Shown here: positions 1 to 14,508 of the stretch, piece by piece
Layout: every line of letters begins with the position of its first letter
How positions within the stretch are numbered: the stretch's first letter is position 1
Assembly: GCA_907165065.1 (NCBI GenBank)
Contig: OU015523.1
Coordinates: forward strand, 44,505,702 to 44,569,701
DNA length: 64,000 bases
Direction: 5' to 3'
Origin: Caprimulgus europaeus
Lineage: Eukaryota > Chordata > Aves > Caprimulgiformes > Caprimulgidae
Translations under genes and position numbers: made by a program
The notes under the pieces: generated by a model
The model's input: only the letters and a program-made list of their open reading frames with translations
The model's database searches: none
Told to the model about the DNA's origin: nothing

Positions 1-3000
1 ATTGTCCAGTTTAGCCTGTTTGTCTACATTTCATGTGTTGGCAACTAATTACTCTTCTGCAGAAGTGATGCTGCTGTTCTAATAGTCAAGTGAAAGGAAA
101 AAAATAGTGTCCTCATTTTATGCACTGTGTTGTCACCATTTGCTAAGCATGATGTGTGAGGTGTTGATCTTGCAGTATGTCGCCATGGCAAAATGAAGTT
201 ATGAATGTAACATGGCTGGGCATATCTATGCTTCATTGAATCTACTTAGCTCGGGTAACCAGAGGTGTGAAAGGATGGTGCACGGGAATCAGAATGGCTG
301 AGCAACCCAACTGCCCTCCCGAGACTTGTCAGTGAGGCCTGAAGCCTGTTCTACCGCATCTTTGCTGCTCTTGTACATCTTTATAAGCACACCTTCATCT
401 TGTTATGGAGACAAATCCCTAGAAAAGGACAGAAGGCATGATTTGTTTTTCTCTTAAGAGATTGGGAAACATCACCTCCTTCTTCTTCACCTTTCTTTTA
501 AATCAATATATGGATGGATGGGATTCCCAGGGGGGAACGTGACAAAAACAGGTCTTCAGGCAGAAAGGTATCAAAACAGGTAAGCAGTAAGAGTGTGGTA
601 GCTTCCTGCAGGAAGCAGCATCACTTGCTAAGGGCTGTGGACAGAAACAGTGCTGGGGTGACACACAGGCAGTTGAGTCGGGACATGCCAGCAGGGTGCA
701 GGCCACAGGTGGGCAACATAGCCCAGAAATACAACATGTGGGAAAGCAGAGGGCTGAGAGCCCTTCAAATGTTAGTGTAAGGCAACTCCAGCTGAGAGGA
801 GTTGAGAGAAGGTGGCAAGGGCTGAGGCAACAAACAAAGAGGACAAGCTTCGCTGCAGCACATTTCCCAGTGCTGGAAGGTGCAGTGCCCAGTTGCAGGG
901 CAGTCAGCTCTGGGACTGGAATGGCCCTGGGATGAGCCTGCAGCTCTCAAGCAGAGATCTGCTGGTTGCCGTAGCAGTGACTCCCATCCCACCAAGTGTC
1001 TGGTTTCCAGTCGCGTTCCCTGAAAGCTAACATGCAGTTATAACACATACCCTTATATGCTTTAATACATCATTGGTTGTTTAAGTTATATCTGCATAAA
1101 ATTAATGTTCAAAATACTGAGCGGCTGCGTAACCAAGAGTTGAACAGACCTAAACACTTCATGAAATACCAACAAAATAACTGTAAATCTCAAGCCTAAA
1201 ATGCCCTGCTTAATACGAGCACAATATTTAATCTTACTTTTTCCTCAGGACACACATCATTAACTGCTAATCAACTCAAGCTTCAGAAATCCCTGAGCAG
1301 CCCTCTCAGTTTTCAAAAATGCAGTCAAGAAACAAAGTACCTTTTATCCCACCCTCAGCAACGGTAACGGGTCCCAGAGGTGTCCAGGTGCAGACGACAT
1401 CACTGCGCTGCCTGCCGAACCACGCTGCGCTGGATATGCTCTGCCTGTGTTTTATAGGACCTGCATAAAGCCCTCCAGGTTGACAAACATAACTGCTCTA
1501 TGGCACATGGCGTTACCCACACCTTGGCCAAGAAGCCGATGGAGCTCGCCTGCTCCCATGAAGTCTGGGCAGGCGGATGCAGGCTCAGTGGGGGCAGTGC
1601 CCCATGCAGCTGCTCCGGCTGGGTGGGAGGCAGAGGAGGGTCTGCTTTGCCGAGCGAGTTTAGCTGAGCTGTGGCATCAGGCGCAGAGCAGATCCCTGTT
1701 GCTGGAAGTTTTTATTTCCCTGTTGGAATCTGACCTGGGAATGGTTGCCCTTTGTGTGCAGGGGCTGAGCTCACACACATCCACTGCAGCGCCCTTATTT
1801 GTAAGGGAGGGGGGGTTGCTACTTAATTAGCCTGGCGGGATGTGCTGTGCATTTCCACAGAGTGAGAGAATGCTGCTTTGTTAAAAAGTAGGCTTGCAGG
1901 TGCTAACAGGAGTAATTGGTGGATTCCCCCCAGCATAACATTTCTGCTGGGGAGTTTCTGCCCTGGATCCTGGAGCCTCTCACATCCTTGAATAAGTGCA
2001 GTGTACATGACCCTGCAGCCTTGGTTCTGCAGGCTTTTGCTCCATAGTTTTTCCCTTCTGTCTAATTTGTTGGGGATATTTATTCATCACAAACAGTCCA
2101 GAAAGCAGGCTGTGTTCACTTGAGTTCAGGTCGTATGCCAGAGACTTAGGCCACTTCCTTCTATATCTTCCTCCTCCTGCCTTTTCTCCCTTGCCTTTTC
2201 ATTTCACAACTGTTACTACAGGAGGCTGCTGATAAAAGTGCAGGCTTGGGAGTCAAAATATGGCAGAGTCTACTCCACCAGGTGCAAGGAGCCTCAGACT
2301 GTCTGTGTAGGTGGTAGGCATGGGATTAGATATGCAGGAGAGGCACATACAGGGACACTAGTGCTGGACTCCCCCAGCTACCAAATCAAGCTTGGAGGAA
2401 TTACCTTCCCACCATCCCTGTATTAATAAAACCTGCTTAGTGGGCTCAGCTTCCTTGACAGCACATGGATCTGAGCTGGAAAACCTGTGCTTCACCATAT
2501 GGATGGACTAGCTCAGACTAGCTCAGGCCTTCATGACCTCAGACATCTCTGTACTGGGCTAATACTTGGAGTAGATGTGCCTCCCCATCCTTTGCCCATC
2601 ATTCTGCTCTTGAAGGGGTCTCCCATTCCCAGGTTCCCATCTGGTATATCCTATCTCCAAACCCATAATGAGGGAGATACTTCACTGCTAAGGGCACCTG
2701 CCCTGCCAGCAGCCCCTGGCCTCCAGGCCAAGCATGATGCAGCATCTTCTGCCCACACTGCCCCAGGTTGGCTCTGTCTGCAGAAAAATGTTTGAATCCA
2801 CACTAAGTGACACACTTGCCCATTCATTTTTATTACTGGCTTTGCTGGGGAGGTAGGGAGCAGTCTGAAGTGTACAAATCAGTGAGAGGGTTGTGTTGCA
2901 GCCCTCCATAACAGTTGCTTTGTAGCCTGACTGCAAAGGAATGCAAGGAGTGGGGATGTGATGTGGAATGAGGGAAGGTGAAAGGTGCCATGTCTAATGG

Positions 3001-5402
3001 GATAGCACTGGAGGACTGTGCAGCAGGGTCAGACCCATTATGGTTTGGTCCACACAGCCTATATGGCACTACACCAGTGTGTTACCCAAGTTTTGTCCTG
3101 GAAAGTTTGGGTCTGGCTCACTCCAAATTAGTGTGAGACAGCAAACTAGCAGGAACCCCACAATGTCCTGGGCACCTGGCTGTGGGTTCAAATGAAGGAG
3201 CCAGGCTATTGAGCTAGCCATCTCTGCACTGAATGCTTCCCTAGTAATGGCTGCTGTGTTGCTCAGTGCGGAGAGGGGAGCAGGTTTTGAAGTAAATTGG
3301 ACCCAAAAAATTAATGACCTGGATGATTAGTACCAGATACTTGAACTGAACCCTCATCTGAAGAAGGAGCTAGTGGAGGGCTCTGGAGGGCTGTGCTAGT
3401 TCTGCTGAAGAGAACTGCCTCATGTGTAGCTTATTTCTGTGTTGGTCCATGCCTCCTAGCTGCAGGCTAGAGGACGTTACCATTGCTGGCTTTTATTTTT
3501 CCATTCTAGAGGGACCTTTTAATGAGGAGGCTTTGCCTCACATATGTCCCCTCCTCTGAGTCAGTCTGGTGTAAGCGAAATAAGGATATGGCCCAGAGGG
3601 ACTAACCATATAAATAAGATTTTAGGATCTGGCTCTGCAGTAATAAATGAAAGACTAGCAATTTTGTATTATGAAACCCCAGCTGCATGAACTCTCAACT
3701 TCAGCCTAGTGCCTCTGCCAGCTTCCAGCTGGCTATCAGAAATCATTTCCACTTCAGTGGGACCAATGTAAAAAACGTCCCCTTAATCCTTTTCCAAACC
3801 GTGCCCACACATTCTAGCTGTATTTATTTTTACTACAATTTGAGCAGAAAAGGTGACCTGACGTCACTCTAGGAAAAGCGCAGCGTTGGCTCAGACACTT
3901 CAGCCTGACACCCGCCCCCCCTGTCCCGTCTCACCCGGTAAGGCTGGGGCGCTGCCTGGCCCCGCCACAGCCCCGTCCCCACAGCCCTGACCCGCTCAGG
4001 CATGCTGCATGCTGGGGCTCCAAAAGCAAGAACAAAAAATCAAAACAGAATGGGACTATTATTTTTTTTTTTTAAAAAAAAAGCCTATTTCACAGGTTTT
4101 TACCTCCCATTTTGATGAGGATTGCGAAATATGGTCTGGCTGGGCCTTCTCACCTTTTGAGAGGGTTGCAGCTCATTCATCAGGGGAAGATGGCGGGTGG
4201 CCAGGGGTGGGTTTGCTGAGCTGTGCTGGCTCACACCCGCCGGCTGGCCCACACTTTCTGAAGAGAGGGAAAGAAATTCTCCGCCATCCCCATCCTGTGA
4301 GCCCTGATCAGCAACATTTCAGCTTTCCAGCTGAGTGTGGCTTGAAGCGAGGAAGGTGGCGCAGGCTGGGTGCTCCGGCACCCCGCTGTAGCTCCATACC
4401 CAGGCAAGTGCCGCTGGAAACAGCTTTCTGCAGAAATGTCTGGGTGACAGCAGCTGCAGGACAGCTGCTCCAGAGGCGGCCGTGTATCCACACGTGGGGA
4501 ACCATATTGACGTAGGGCTGTGGGGAGAGAAGCCGGGGTAAACCCTTTGGGGTGGGCGGCAGGGCAGCTCCTATGGCCACTGAGGGCGGCTGCTGCTGCA
4601 CCGGGGGCCCGGAGGCTGGCAAGGGCACAAGGCATGGGGCAGGGGACGCTGGCACAGGCACCACTGTCGCTCCTGGCATTATTAATAATAATTTCACGTG
4701 GCCCTCAGTAATATGGGGGAGGTGCTGTCATTAGCGGGGCATGAGGACAGGTCGGTGGCCGGGGGGCATGGGGAGGCTGGCCCCGCAGGCCGCCTTGCAT
4801 GGCAGCTGGTGAGACGGGGAGCCTGTGAGGAGGATGGCTGCCAGAGGAACCTGCTGCTGGCTTTATTTTTAAACAAAAAAACAACCTCTAATTTCTGACA
4901 AGGGGGTGGCAGTGCTGCAGGAGGAGGCTGGGGGCTGCCACAGCTCTGACTGGCAGGGAAGCCCTGGGCTGAGTGGGTGTGTGTCAGACCCACTCCCCCT
5001 CTGCAGTGAGGGCCGGGCTGTTTTGGGGGGACAGAGGTCCAGACCAAGGCTGGCCTGGAGAGCAGAGAGGCAGGAAGGGCACTGCCACCCCATAACTGCT
5101 GTGGAGGTCCATCAGCCCAGCCTGTTGGTGGACAGAGGCTGTCCAGAGAGAAGCATGGCTGCTTGCGGGGTGCCTGTGGCTTGGTGGGGCACTCTGGGCA
5201 TGTAGCTCTCGGCAAGCCTGCCTTATTGCCGTCACTGGGAACCAAGGCACCCAAAATCATTAGTCACTTTTGAGAAGTTTGACCATCATGCATGGTCACA
5301 AATCAGTGTCAGCATATCCTCAAGTGCCAGTCCTTTCCTTCCCTAAAATCTACGTAACAAACAGTAGGGTTTTTAATCTTGTTTTAGCTGGTCCACATTT
5401 TG
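1..5402. other. No gene recognised
   Basis: Unique-looking sequence. From about 3.9 to 5.3 kb it is distinctly GC-rich but CpG-poor, which explains the many overlapping open frames of 60-190 codons. None of them shows a domain, codon bias or splice structure that I trust. Confidence 0.5.
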
Positions 5403-5588
5403 CTTCTTTTCCTTTCTTTTGTTCTTTTTCTTTATTTCTGTCTCCTTCTTTCTCCCTCTCTTCTTTCCTTCCTTCCTTCCATTTCTTTCTTTCCTCCTTT
5501 CTTTTTTTATGTTTTCTTTTCCTCCCTTCCTTTATTTCTCTCTCTCCCTCTCTCTCGATTTCTTTATTTTTCCCTTTTTTTTTTTTTG
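5403..5588 (+). repeat. Polypyrimidine tract (about 185 bp, C/T on plus strand)
   Basis: The stretch is almost purely T and C with imperfect TTTC, CTTC and CTCT units and ends in a T15 run. A handful of A and G bases interrupt it. Homopurine/homopyrimidine tracts of this length can adopt triplex DNA. Open frames through it are Ser/Phe/Leu artefacts. Confidence 0.9.
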
Positions 5589-8500
5589 GTCAAAATAAGC
5601 AGGGTTCACTTCACGGGCTCTGCAGAACTGGAGACTTATTTGCAAGCTAGAAGTGTGATACACTGGCAAAGTTGCCTGGGGAGAAGAATAAACCATGACC
5701 ACTTATATCATTGCTGATCTTCTTTCAGTGGCTATAAAGCCATCCTTCAGATAGATACCGTTTTTTACTAATCCAACAGCCCTCTCCCAAAACGATCTGA
5801 AAGTAATTCAGCCTCTTATTTCTGACAAGCTCTCACTGCTATACACAGAAATCCAAATGTCTGCTCCTTGTGAACAGGCAGGGATGGCAGCACAGTGGTG
5901 ATGGCTGCACGGCCGTGCCACCTGCAGGGTTTTCTGGACTTCTGCTCAGGTTGGCCTAACTTTGCAGTAGAGCTGGCAGCAAGCTCTGCCGCCAGCTGCA
6001 GCACAGCCCACCCCCAAAGCTACGCTGCAGCTCGCCTTTGAGCACTGTGACAGCATCCCCAAAAGTCTATCAAAGGATCAACAGCATTTTGGAAATGGTA
6101 TTGTGTCTGTCGAGAGGAGCAATGGGCTATTTCCCAGCACTCGGAACAGGTTCTCCTTCACCACCCTTATTATCCATAACACCATTAGCTACAAAGCAGT
6201 GTCTCACTAATAACTGGCTCTTGCTTATTACTATGAAATTATTCTTCTGTGCCATATGCCATCTATATTCCTCTTCCAAAAATGTGCTAGGGACTCCATT
6301 AGTGGCATCCGCCGTTTATTTGGATCACAGCAAGCAGATAGTGCTTCAAATGTCCCTATTCACACGGGCATATCATGTTAGAATGCAGAATAAACTTAAA
6401 AACAGACAAAGAAACAACAACAAAAAGGAAAGAACACTCCCTTTGTGCTTTAATATGCACTTATTTTATTCACAAATGCAAATTCATCCATGTTGAGCTG
6501 CCCCAAGGAGGCAGAGATGCCAAACCAAGGGCACTAACACTAAATAGGAATTTCCCCTATGCTCATTTGCCTGTGACTGAGCACTGCTAAAATGTTTAAA
6601 GAGCCATAACCAAAAGCAAAGCCATAACCATTGTGGTGCCAGAAGAGTCAATACCTACTGGGCAATAAGGAGCACAAAGACATTAAAGTGATTTGATGTC
6701 AGGAAGTTTAAAGGGTCAGTACTTGAAAATTGTGACTCAAAGAAAAAGCTTCAGCTCTAACGTTCCACAACCAGCCTGGGAATAGTGAAACCTGGGAACG
6801 TTCTTCCTCCTGCGGAGGAGGGTGGGAGCCAGGCTGATCTACACCACAGCCCAACCTGAAAAATAAAGAAACAGATTAATTCCACTGCAACACTGTATGG
6901 ACAGAGCTGTTATCATCTGCCCCATTTTTTGCTGTCAGGTCTCCAGGAGGAAATTATTGTGGAGATTTTTGATGCTATCTGGCATCTATACATGCTTGTG
7001 CAGATGGAGAAAGCAAAAGGAATGCGACCATTAAAGTCGGAACCAAAGTAGGTTGAGTCCTGAATAAACCAGGTGGGAGACTGGGAGGAGGATTTGGGTG
7101 GCAGACTTCAGTAGCATATGCACTCATTTTCAAGACATATGCTCACAAGCAGACAGACATACACACACATTTATGAAAAAGGCAGACTGAAAGAACTTGA
7201 ACCATAAGCTAATGAAGGTTAGGAGGATATGCCACTCACATCCCCTACCCTCCCAAGTGGGAGTTCCTGTACTCTGGGCCATGGTGAGGTGGACACACAC
7301 TTCCTGAACATGTCTCATGCTCAGTGTGTACCTCCTCACACTTTTCACACACATTTAGACACCACATTTCTTTGCAAACTTCTGCTCAGCTAGAGGCAAG
7401 TATTGTCTTCGGATGGACAAATGAAAGAGCTGGCTTGTCTTTGGGCTTCTCCCAACTCTTTCTGCACAGCTCACATGGTTCATAGGCAAGGTTTGCCTTA
7501 AGCTCTGGTAGAGCTCCACTGCCCAGCCTGCAGTTGGCTGGACACTGAGTAAGCTTTGGCTAGAGCAGAGCAGCTTGACAGATGCTTAGTTGCTAACAGA
7601 GCCAGAGCAGCCACTTCGGTAGCTAAGTAGGCATGGAGAAGTTTGGATTATGTCTCATTTCTTCCAAATGACTCATCTACCACCTTCCTATTCCCTTATT
7701 CCCAGCGACCACAGGGGTGATGATGAATGGCTAAAACTCTTCCAAGGAGTCCACCATCCTGAAAGAAAATCATATGGCTTAGCAGCATGAATGTAGTTGG
7801 AATAGGGATCAGAAGAGGGGCTCTGTTTTTTCATTGCCAAGAGTATGGTATGGGATTCACAAGTGCATGTTGTGCCTGGGACTGCAAGCTCTGTAGGAGC
7901 CTTCAGTACACACCAGAATGGCAGATAACTTGTGAATGAGTTCTGGGGGCTCATTAGAGTCTAAAGATGAGATAGTGTTATTTTTTTCACACTTTCTATC
8001 GTTGTGTGCATACACATAGGATTATCTGTATTTAACAATCTAAAAACTTGGTGTTTGATATAACCTAAGAGTCTTGCTTCCCTTCCTAGACAGTGAACAG
8101 AAGCAGGCATCTCCAGGTGACTCAGATCCCCTCAGATATTCAACAAGGAGCGGCTTTCTCTCCTTCCAGTAACAATAGAGACTATTAAATATAAATAACC
8201 AGCCCAAGTGCCCAGCTTTCTGAAATGGTCAGGCTAAAATGGTCAGGCAAGGTGAATTCCACTCAAAACATGCATTTGTATTCATTTTCTTGCTTTGTAT
8301 GAAAATGTGTATCTATGATAGTGGGGGCATGTGAAAGCACACACATACACAGAAGAGGAATGAACTTGTGCAAAGCTAAAGAAGGCATCTCAAGCCTCCT
8401 TCCTCCACATTTGTGCTGGCCAAGGCACCCATCAGGCATCGAGGGGCTGTGACCACCCTGCACTGTGGTACAGGTGCAGACTTGGCCATGGAGGTTGAGG

Positions 8501-11500
8501 TGTTTTCCTGGTTTGCCAGAAATGAGCTCAGGGCCTGCCACAGAGACTGTAGCATTCTTTTTCTGAAATATTTTCTTTCTTCTTATGTCTTGGTTTTGTG
8601 ATAAATCAAATTATTTGGCTGTTATCTCAATCCTTCAACATTAAACAATTCATTTTAGTGTTCAGCTTTTATGATCAATGGAAAGCTCTTAATCAGAGCT
8701 GCCAGCAGGGCTGCTTTTATTTAAGGTTCATGATGATTAATGAAAATGTATATGATCTCAGTTGTGCTAATTTTTGCTAGCTATGCCAAGTACTCCCAAC
8801 AGCCTGGAAGGGTGACTGGCTCTAGTCCACTTTATACACCACCATGACCTGCTGAGTGAGCCCCACGGGCTGGGCTGTATTCCCAGCTCCACACCCACCC
8901 ATCATGTGAGTGCAAACACCCACTGAAGAGCAGGGGCTGCAGGGCTCTAAGTGAACTCAGTATCTGTCCCTGAGGGAACCCACATTATTGAGGGTAACTC
9001 AAAAAATGGAAGCCCAGCTGGCAACAAAAATCCATGGTGAGTTTGCACATCTAGTGAACAGAGTGGGAATAAAAAGGAGTAAAAAATTTTTTTTCAAATT
9101 GGATTCATTCATGTGTTCCCATGGAAGCCAGTGAGAAACTGGAAATGTGGAACACCATGTGGGACAAAGCACATCATGTGAGCCCATTTCTGCTGGCTTG
9201 TGTGGCAAGCAGCACTACTTATCTTAACAAGTAGAGGGTTCACGCACTGTAACCCAAAATAGCAATGCCTAAGTAGCTCAGAGTAACTTAATACCTCTTC
9301 ACAGGAGTATTTCAAGTGAAAATTCCAATTTAAATTTCACCTGTTTCTTACTGTCTTTGGGATGGGCAGGATAAGTTGGTGAAGACACAACCAAGGACTT
9401 TGCCAAATCATGGAGAAGATTATCATGAGCCAGGCTGGTCTGGTGAAGGAACAACCCAAGGTGAGTCAGACCAGAATTTAACATACATATCCAGCAGCTG
9501 AACTCAACTGCTGATGATGTTTGATGAATTTTGTCAAAACCTACTCTGGAAAGATGAAAAAATAACCCTCTGTCCTAAGAAGCCACTGAACTTTTGGGGA
9601 AAAAAGTACATTTGCAGCTACTGTTTGTGGGTACCCTCAGGTACCCCGAGGCATTACCAGGTTACCAGGTTAAATCAGAGCACTTTGGCATGCCAGCACA
9701 TGGTATTTTGTGCTGCTGCTGCTGTTGCATTTTCAAGGAGGCAGACTCTGCCATCCATTGGTGTGAGTCTTTCACCTTTATGGAATTCCAGCCCCATTTA
9801 AAAAATTTCAATTTAAAAGACAAAGACACAACACCCAAAAATGGAATGACATTCTAGTTTCCACCCAGAAATGATAATAGTAGTAGCAGTAATAATAAAC
9901 TAAAAATAATACAAGAAATTTAGCAAAACAGGAAGCAAAAAGTTTTAGAAGTAAAAGGCTAGGAAGTTACAAGGCATGAGCAGATTCATTCAATGAAACT
10001 GTCACATAGGTTGATTTGAAAAAACGGCGGATCTTGGAGAAAAAAAGCTTCTGCTGGGAGGAACGCCAGTTCTGCAAGTGTGAGAGGAGATGGGGCTGTA
10101 TAACAGACAACACTGACAGCACTTTGGATATTTTTGTTTGTGCCAAAGAAATTTCATTTATTTAGCTTATCCTGTGCACTTACTTCATAGAAGGAGAAAA
10201 AGTATCACTAGTAATTCATGGGGAAGATTTTTTTCTGTCAGGAAAGGTGACGATCAGGCATGTTAGTGGAAGCATAAGTGGTATCCCTGAAGACCCACCC
10301 TAGCCCCGTCTGAAAAAGAGAAGTAGCCTAATGTGTATAAAAGATGCCTTGCAGTAAAGTTGTTAGAGGAAAGACAGGAGAATTATTCTCTTTTTTAAAA
10401 CAGCTGTGCCACTGACTCATTGTGTGGCTGTGGGCTTCTTTGCATCTCAGTCACTCCAGCAGTTCAACTGGATGAAAGCAGAATGGATGGTAGTATGCTC
10501 CAATATTCAATATGCAGCAGATGCTGCTGCTGAAAGAAGCATTCCTGGCTAAATAAGCTCACAATGCAAACCCAGCAGAAACCAGGGATAGCTGAGGGCA
10601 CCAGTGCGAACAGCAGCGTTTGAGTTGCCTCTTGAAGCCTTTGTGCCATCATAGATCTTCGTGGTCATACAAGCTTATAGCTCAAAGTGCAAGGGATTGA
10701 ATTAGATGAGATTTAAAATTGCTTCTATTCTTTTATTCAGGTATTCTTTATAATAAATCCCATATATATATATATGTAAAACAGTATGAAACTCTGATAA
10801 GTTTACTGTACATATAGCTCCAGAATGTTTTGATATGTACATAGCCAAACCTGCAAACATGCTGCTGCCTAGAACGGTCTTGAAATGGTTAATTAAGAGA
10901 TTAACCTTATTTTTTTAATATATGTGTATACATAAAACTTTATTAATTATTCATATCAAAATAATACTGTAGGCTGGAATCATTCAAATAGCATGTGTGA
11001 CATGTACTTTAGAGGAAATCCCTCTGCAAGGAAGAATATCTGTTAAAGTAATAAATATTCCCTGCACTAAACTGAGGTGCACAGTAGACAGAAATATAGG
11101 TTAAAATCTTGCATAGCAATGTTGGCTTTGGGACATGCTTCAGCACAGTGTTTAATTGTATGAAGGTACTTAGATCCTAATGCAGCAGAGCACTAATGCA
11201 CATATTTAATTGCCACAATGAATAAAGACCTAAAAAGGAATAGGATTACACATTTTTAGCATTCTTACTAGTTCTTCATGTTAAGCAGATGTTTCATGCT
11301 TAATGTTTTATTGAGCTGGATCTAGGTTAAATTTATTAACAGAAAGATTTTAAATTTCTTCAGGAAATTTCAAGCACCTTCCTGAGAAAGGTCAGAGCTT
11401 TTTAGCTTTGAAAACACTGTGTAAATCCTGGAGATCCTGTGGGCTATGGCTGGAGACCAAACTGTTCCACTGGTTTTTGATGATGCTTAGAGGCCAGCCT

Positions 11501-11779
11501 GCATTATAGCACACAGAATCTTTGCCATCTGATCACCTCTCCTCAGTGACTTACCATAACAAAACAAGTGTCCAGGGAGTGCGTACCAACATCACAAACT
11601 TGCAACTTCTTCTTCCAGGACCAACTTCCATGAACGACCTCAGTGAGTGAATGGGCACTGGGGGACAGACTACCCACTTATTTCAGCAGATTAGCTTTCA
11701 GACATACACATTGCTGAGGCAGGGCAGAAAAATCAGCATTGTTATTGTGCCATACATGTTCCAGAGGAAAAAAGTAAGC
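5589..11779. other. No gene recognised
   Basis: No coding signal. AT-rich blocks near 8560-8790 and 10740-11400 have several TAATTA/ATTAAT homeodomain-type cores and could be conserved noncoding sequence, which needs an alignment to judge. Small (TA)n at 10764-10776 and AGT/AAT runs near 9870-9900. Confidence 0.5.
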
Positions 11780-12452
11780 AATGCTGGAGCAGAAAACAAT
11801 AGAACGTACACATTATGGTTACTGTATGCAGTTCTGGGCAGTCTTTTCCAAAAGGGATATAAAGGAATTAAGAGAAGATACAGAGAAGGATGGAAGTGAG
11901 TGATGAGAAGCCTCTTACACATGAAGAAGGACTAAAGAGGTGAAGACTCTTCTGTTCCCCTACAGTGGTAACAGAGATGATGGAGGCGATCTATGTCTGA
12001 GGGGATGGAGGAATGGGGGAACTGGAGGAATAACCACAGATGGCATGGGGAAGGTGAGCAGGGAGCAAATTTTCTTCTCTTACAACAAGACTTGGGAGGC
12101 ACTCCCTGATATAAACAGGGAGCAGATTTGAAAACCAACACAGAGAAGAAGCTGGTTTCACACTGTGCATAATTACAGCTGTGCAATTCATTGCCATAAA
12201 TGGCTCAAAGCAACTGAAAAAGGGATTAGAAAAGTTCCCGGGGGAGAGTCTATCGCTGGTCTATTAAACTGGATCACAAACACAACCTCCGGCTTGGGAA
12301 GTCTTGCCATAGCTGCCTGGTGGACTCTGAAAAGGTGTGCCAGGACAAGGGTGACACTGCACTACTGCATACTCTTCTTAGGTGTCTGCTTCTGGCCACT
12401 ATGGAAGATTAGGTCTTGAACTAGAGAAACATTTGGTGTGATACAGCATTTC
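11780..12452 (+). mobile_element. Old, diverged CR1/L3-like LINE 3' portion
   Basis: The stretch resembles the 3' part of an ancient amniote CR1/L3-type element in sense orientation. It has a GTTCTGG segment near 11830, a lysine-rich loop region, then 'aaaaagggattagaaaagtt', 'tctatcgctggtctattaaac', 'gtgtctgcttctggccacta' and a short 3' end near 12450. It is far more diverged than the other CR1 copies here and has no intact frame. Boundaries are approximate. Confidence 0.5.
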
Positions 12453-13609
12453 AGGGAGGGGAAGTGAGCTATGTTCTCGTGTATCTCTTAGATGAAAAGG
12501 GATCCCACCTCCATTCCCCCATTGTGGGACCCTGGGTATGCTGCCCCAAGAAATGGCAAGAAGTGGGGTTAATCCCCACAATCTCTTCTTCTTTAGTAAA
12601 GCTACTCCTAAACAAAGCACTGGTTCCTCAGGAAACAATGTGTCCCCACAGGAAAAAAACCACTATTGTATGTTCTGTGGTTTCATTGTCTTGTCCTAAG
12701 ATGGAGGAAAAAGGCAAGGCGTGCCAACTCATTGCCAGTTTGTCGGAAAAACTGAGTTTACACAGACCAAGAGTAACTAAATTAGCATGTTGTAGTCACT
12801 ATCGTGACTTGGAGGAGGAAGCTGGTGTGACTGACAGAGGGTCCAAGTGTCAGCCCATAGGGGACATCAGGTCTTCTGCATACCTTCCTGCACACAGTCA
12901 GGTCTCAGAAAGACATTATCATTGTAGATACTTTCTGCTCTCCTCATTTTTCTCAGAAAAGCTGCCATCCATCAGTGGGTTTTTTTCCCAGCCTCCAAAA
13001 CACAGGATTTTTGTGTGCATTAAAGTTGCAGCAGGAACAGCAAACCAACTATTTGGGCTCATGCAGCTGAGAAACACAAATTTGAAATAGGAAAGCGTAT
13101 TGTGAAATCAGGAGTTAAACTCTTGCCCGGGTGACAACGTGCTAATTTTGGAGGGGAGAGATGTGGCTTCAATTTTAAGTCAAGGGAGGCTTGAGTGTGG
13201 GAGAAGGATGGGGGTAATGGTGGGGGTGCATTGATTTATTTGCAAAGTGCACTTACATCTGATCTGAAGTCCCCATTCCAGCTTGGTTACCTGCTCCTGC
13301 AACTGCATATTTACCTCCTTCCCTCACTGGAGAGATGTGTATTTTGTGCTCTGCTGAACTGCTAAAGGACAGGATATAAGTCATCATGACTGAGCAGGTT
13401 TTGCCTCTTCTTCCCATTGCTCAGCTTTGCTCCAAAGGAATGTTACATCAAGAGCTGTTGACATTAAATCTGAACACATTTTGCTGAGCGTTGCAGAGTG
13501 CATGGGTGGCTGAAGCAGGCTCATAACTACAGATTTCAAGAACAAGCTTAAGGGAAACCCTCCTTTGATCAAGATATAGAATATAGGATAGGATATAGGA
13601 CTGGAAGGA

Positions 13610-14508
13610 CTGCTAACTAAGTTAATCTATGACACCAAATTGGGAGGTCCTGTGGACACTCTTGAGGGCAGAGAGGCCCTGCAGAGAGATCTGGATAAAT
13701 CAGAGAGCTGGGCAATCACCAACTGTATGAATTTTAACAAGGGCAAGTGCTGGATTTGGACCTGGGACACAGCAACCCTGGACACACACAGACTGGGGAA
13801 GGAGAGGCTGGAGAGCAGCCCTGCAGAGAGGGACCTGGGGGTTCTGGTTGATGGCAAGTTGAACACGAGCCAACAGTGTGTTCTGGCAGCCAAGAGGGCC
13901 AACCGTGTCCTGGGGTGCATCCAGCCCTGCACTGTGAGCTGGGCGAGGGAGGTGATCGTCCCACTGTACTCTGCACTGGTGCAGCCTCGCCTCGTTTTGG
14001 GCACCACAGTATAAAAAGGATATAAAGCTACTGCAGAGTGTCCAGAGGAGGCCACTAAATTGGTGAAGGGCTTAGAGGGGAAAGCATATGAGGAGAGGCC
14101 AAAGTCACTTGATTTGTTTAGCCTGGAGAAGAGGAGATTGAGCAGAAACTGAGAGGAGATCTCATCACAATCTCTAACTTCCTCACAAGAGGAAGAGGAG
14201 GGGCAGGTGCTGACCTCTTCTCTCTGGTGACCAATGATAGGACCAGGGGAAATGACAGGAAGATGTACCAGGGGAGGTTTAGACTGGACATTAGGAAAAG
14301 GTTCTTCACCCAGAGGGTGGTGGAGCACTGGAACAGGCTCCCCAGAGAGGTAGTCGTGGCACCAAGCCTGACAACCTTCAAGGCGCATTTGGCCAAGGCC
14401 CTCAGACACATGGTCTGAATCTTGTGACTGTCCTATGCGAGGGCAAGAGTTGGACTTAATGATCCTTGTGGGTCCCTTCCAACTCACAACATTCCATGAT
14501 TCTATGAG
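13610..14508 (+). mobile_element. CR1 LINE, 5'-truncated, sense orientation
   Basis: The copy begins within the RT-to-C-terminal part of ORF2 (near 'gacaccaaattgggaggtcc'), continues through the conserved CR1 3' region ('aggttcttcacccagagggt', 'ctggaacaggctccccagag'), and ends in ATTCCATGATTCTATGAG, the avian CR1 3' octamer tail. The frame is broken at several points. Short flanking GATATAGGA-type repeats at 13573-13600 precede it. Confidence 0.9.

Noticed and set aside
4009..5260. Several overlapping frames of 60-188 codons on both strands
   Set aside because: All are explained by high GC content and few stops. No one frame is favoured and CpG is low, so this does not look like a promoter island either.
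5270..5717. Ser/Phe/Leu-rich frames of 105-126 codons
   Set aside because: They are translations of the polypyrimidine tract.
12464..13090. 208-codon plus-strand frame
   Set aside because: It follows an old CR1/L3-like copy and has no domain or splice context; it reads as chance.
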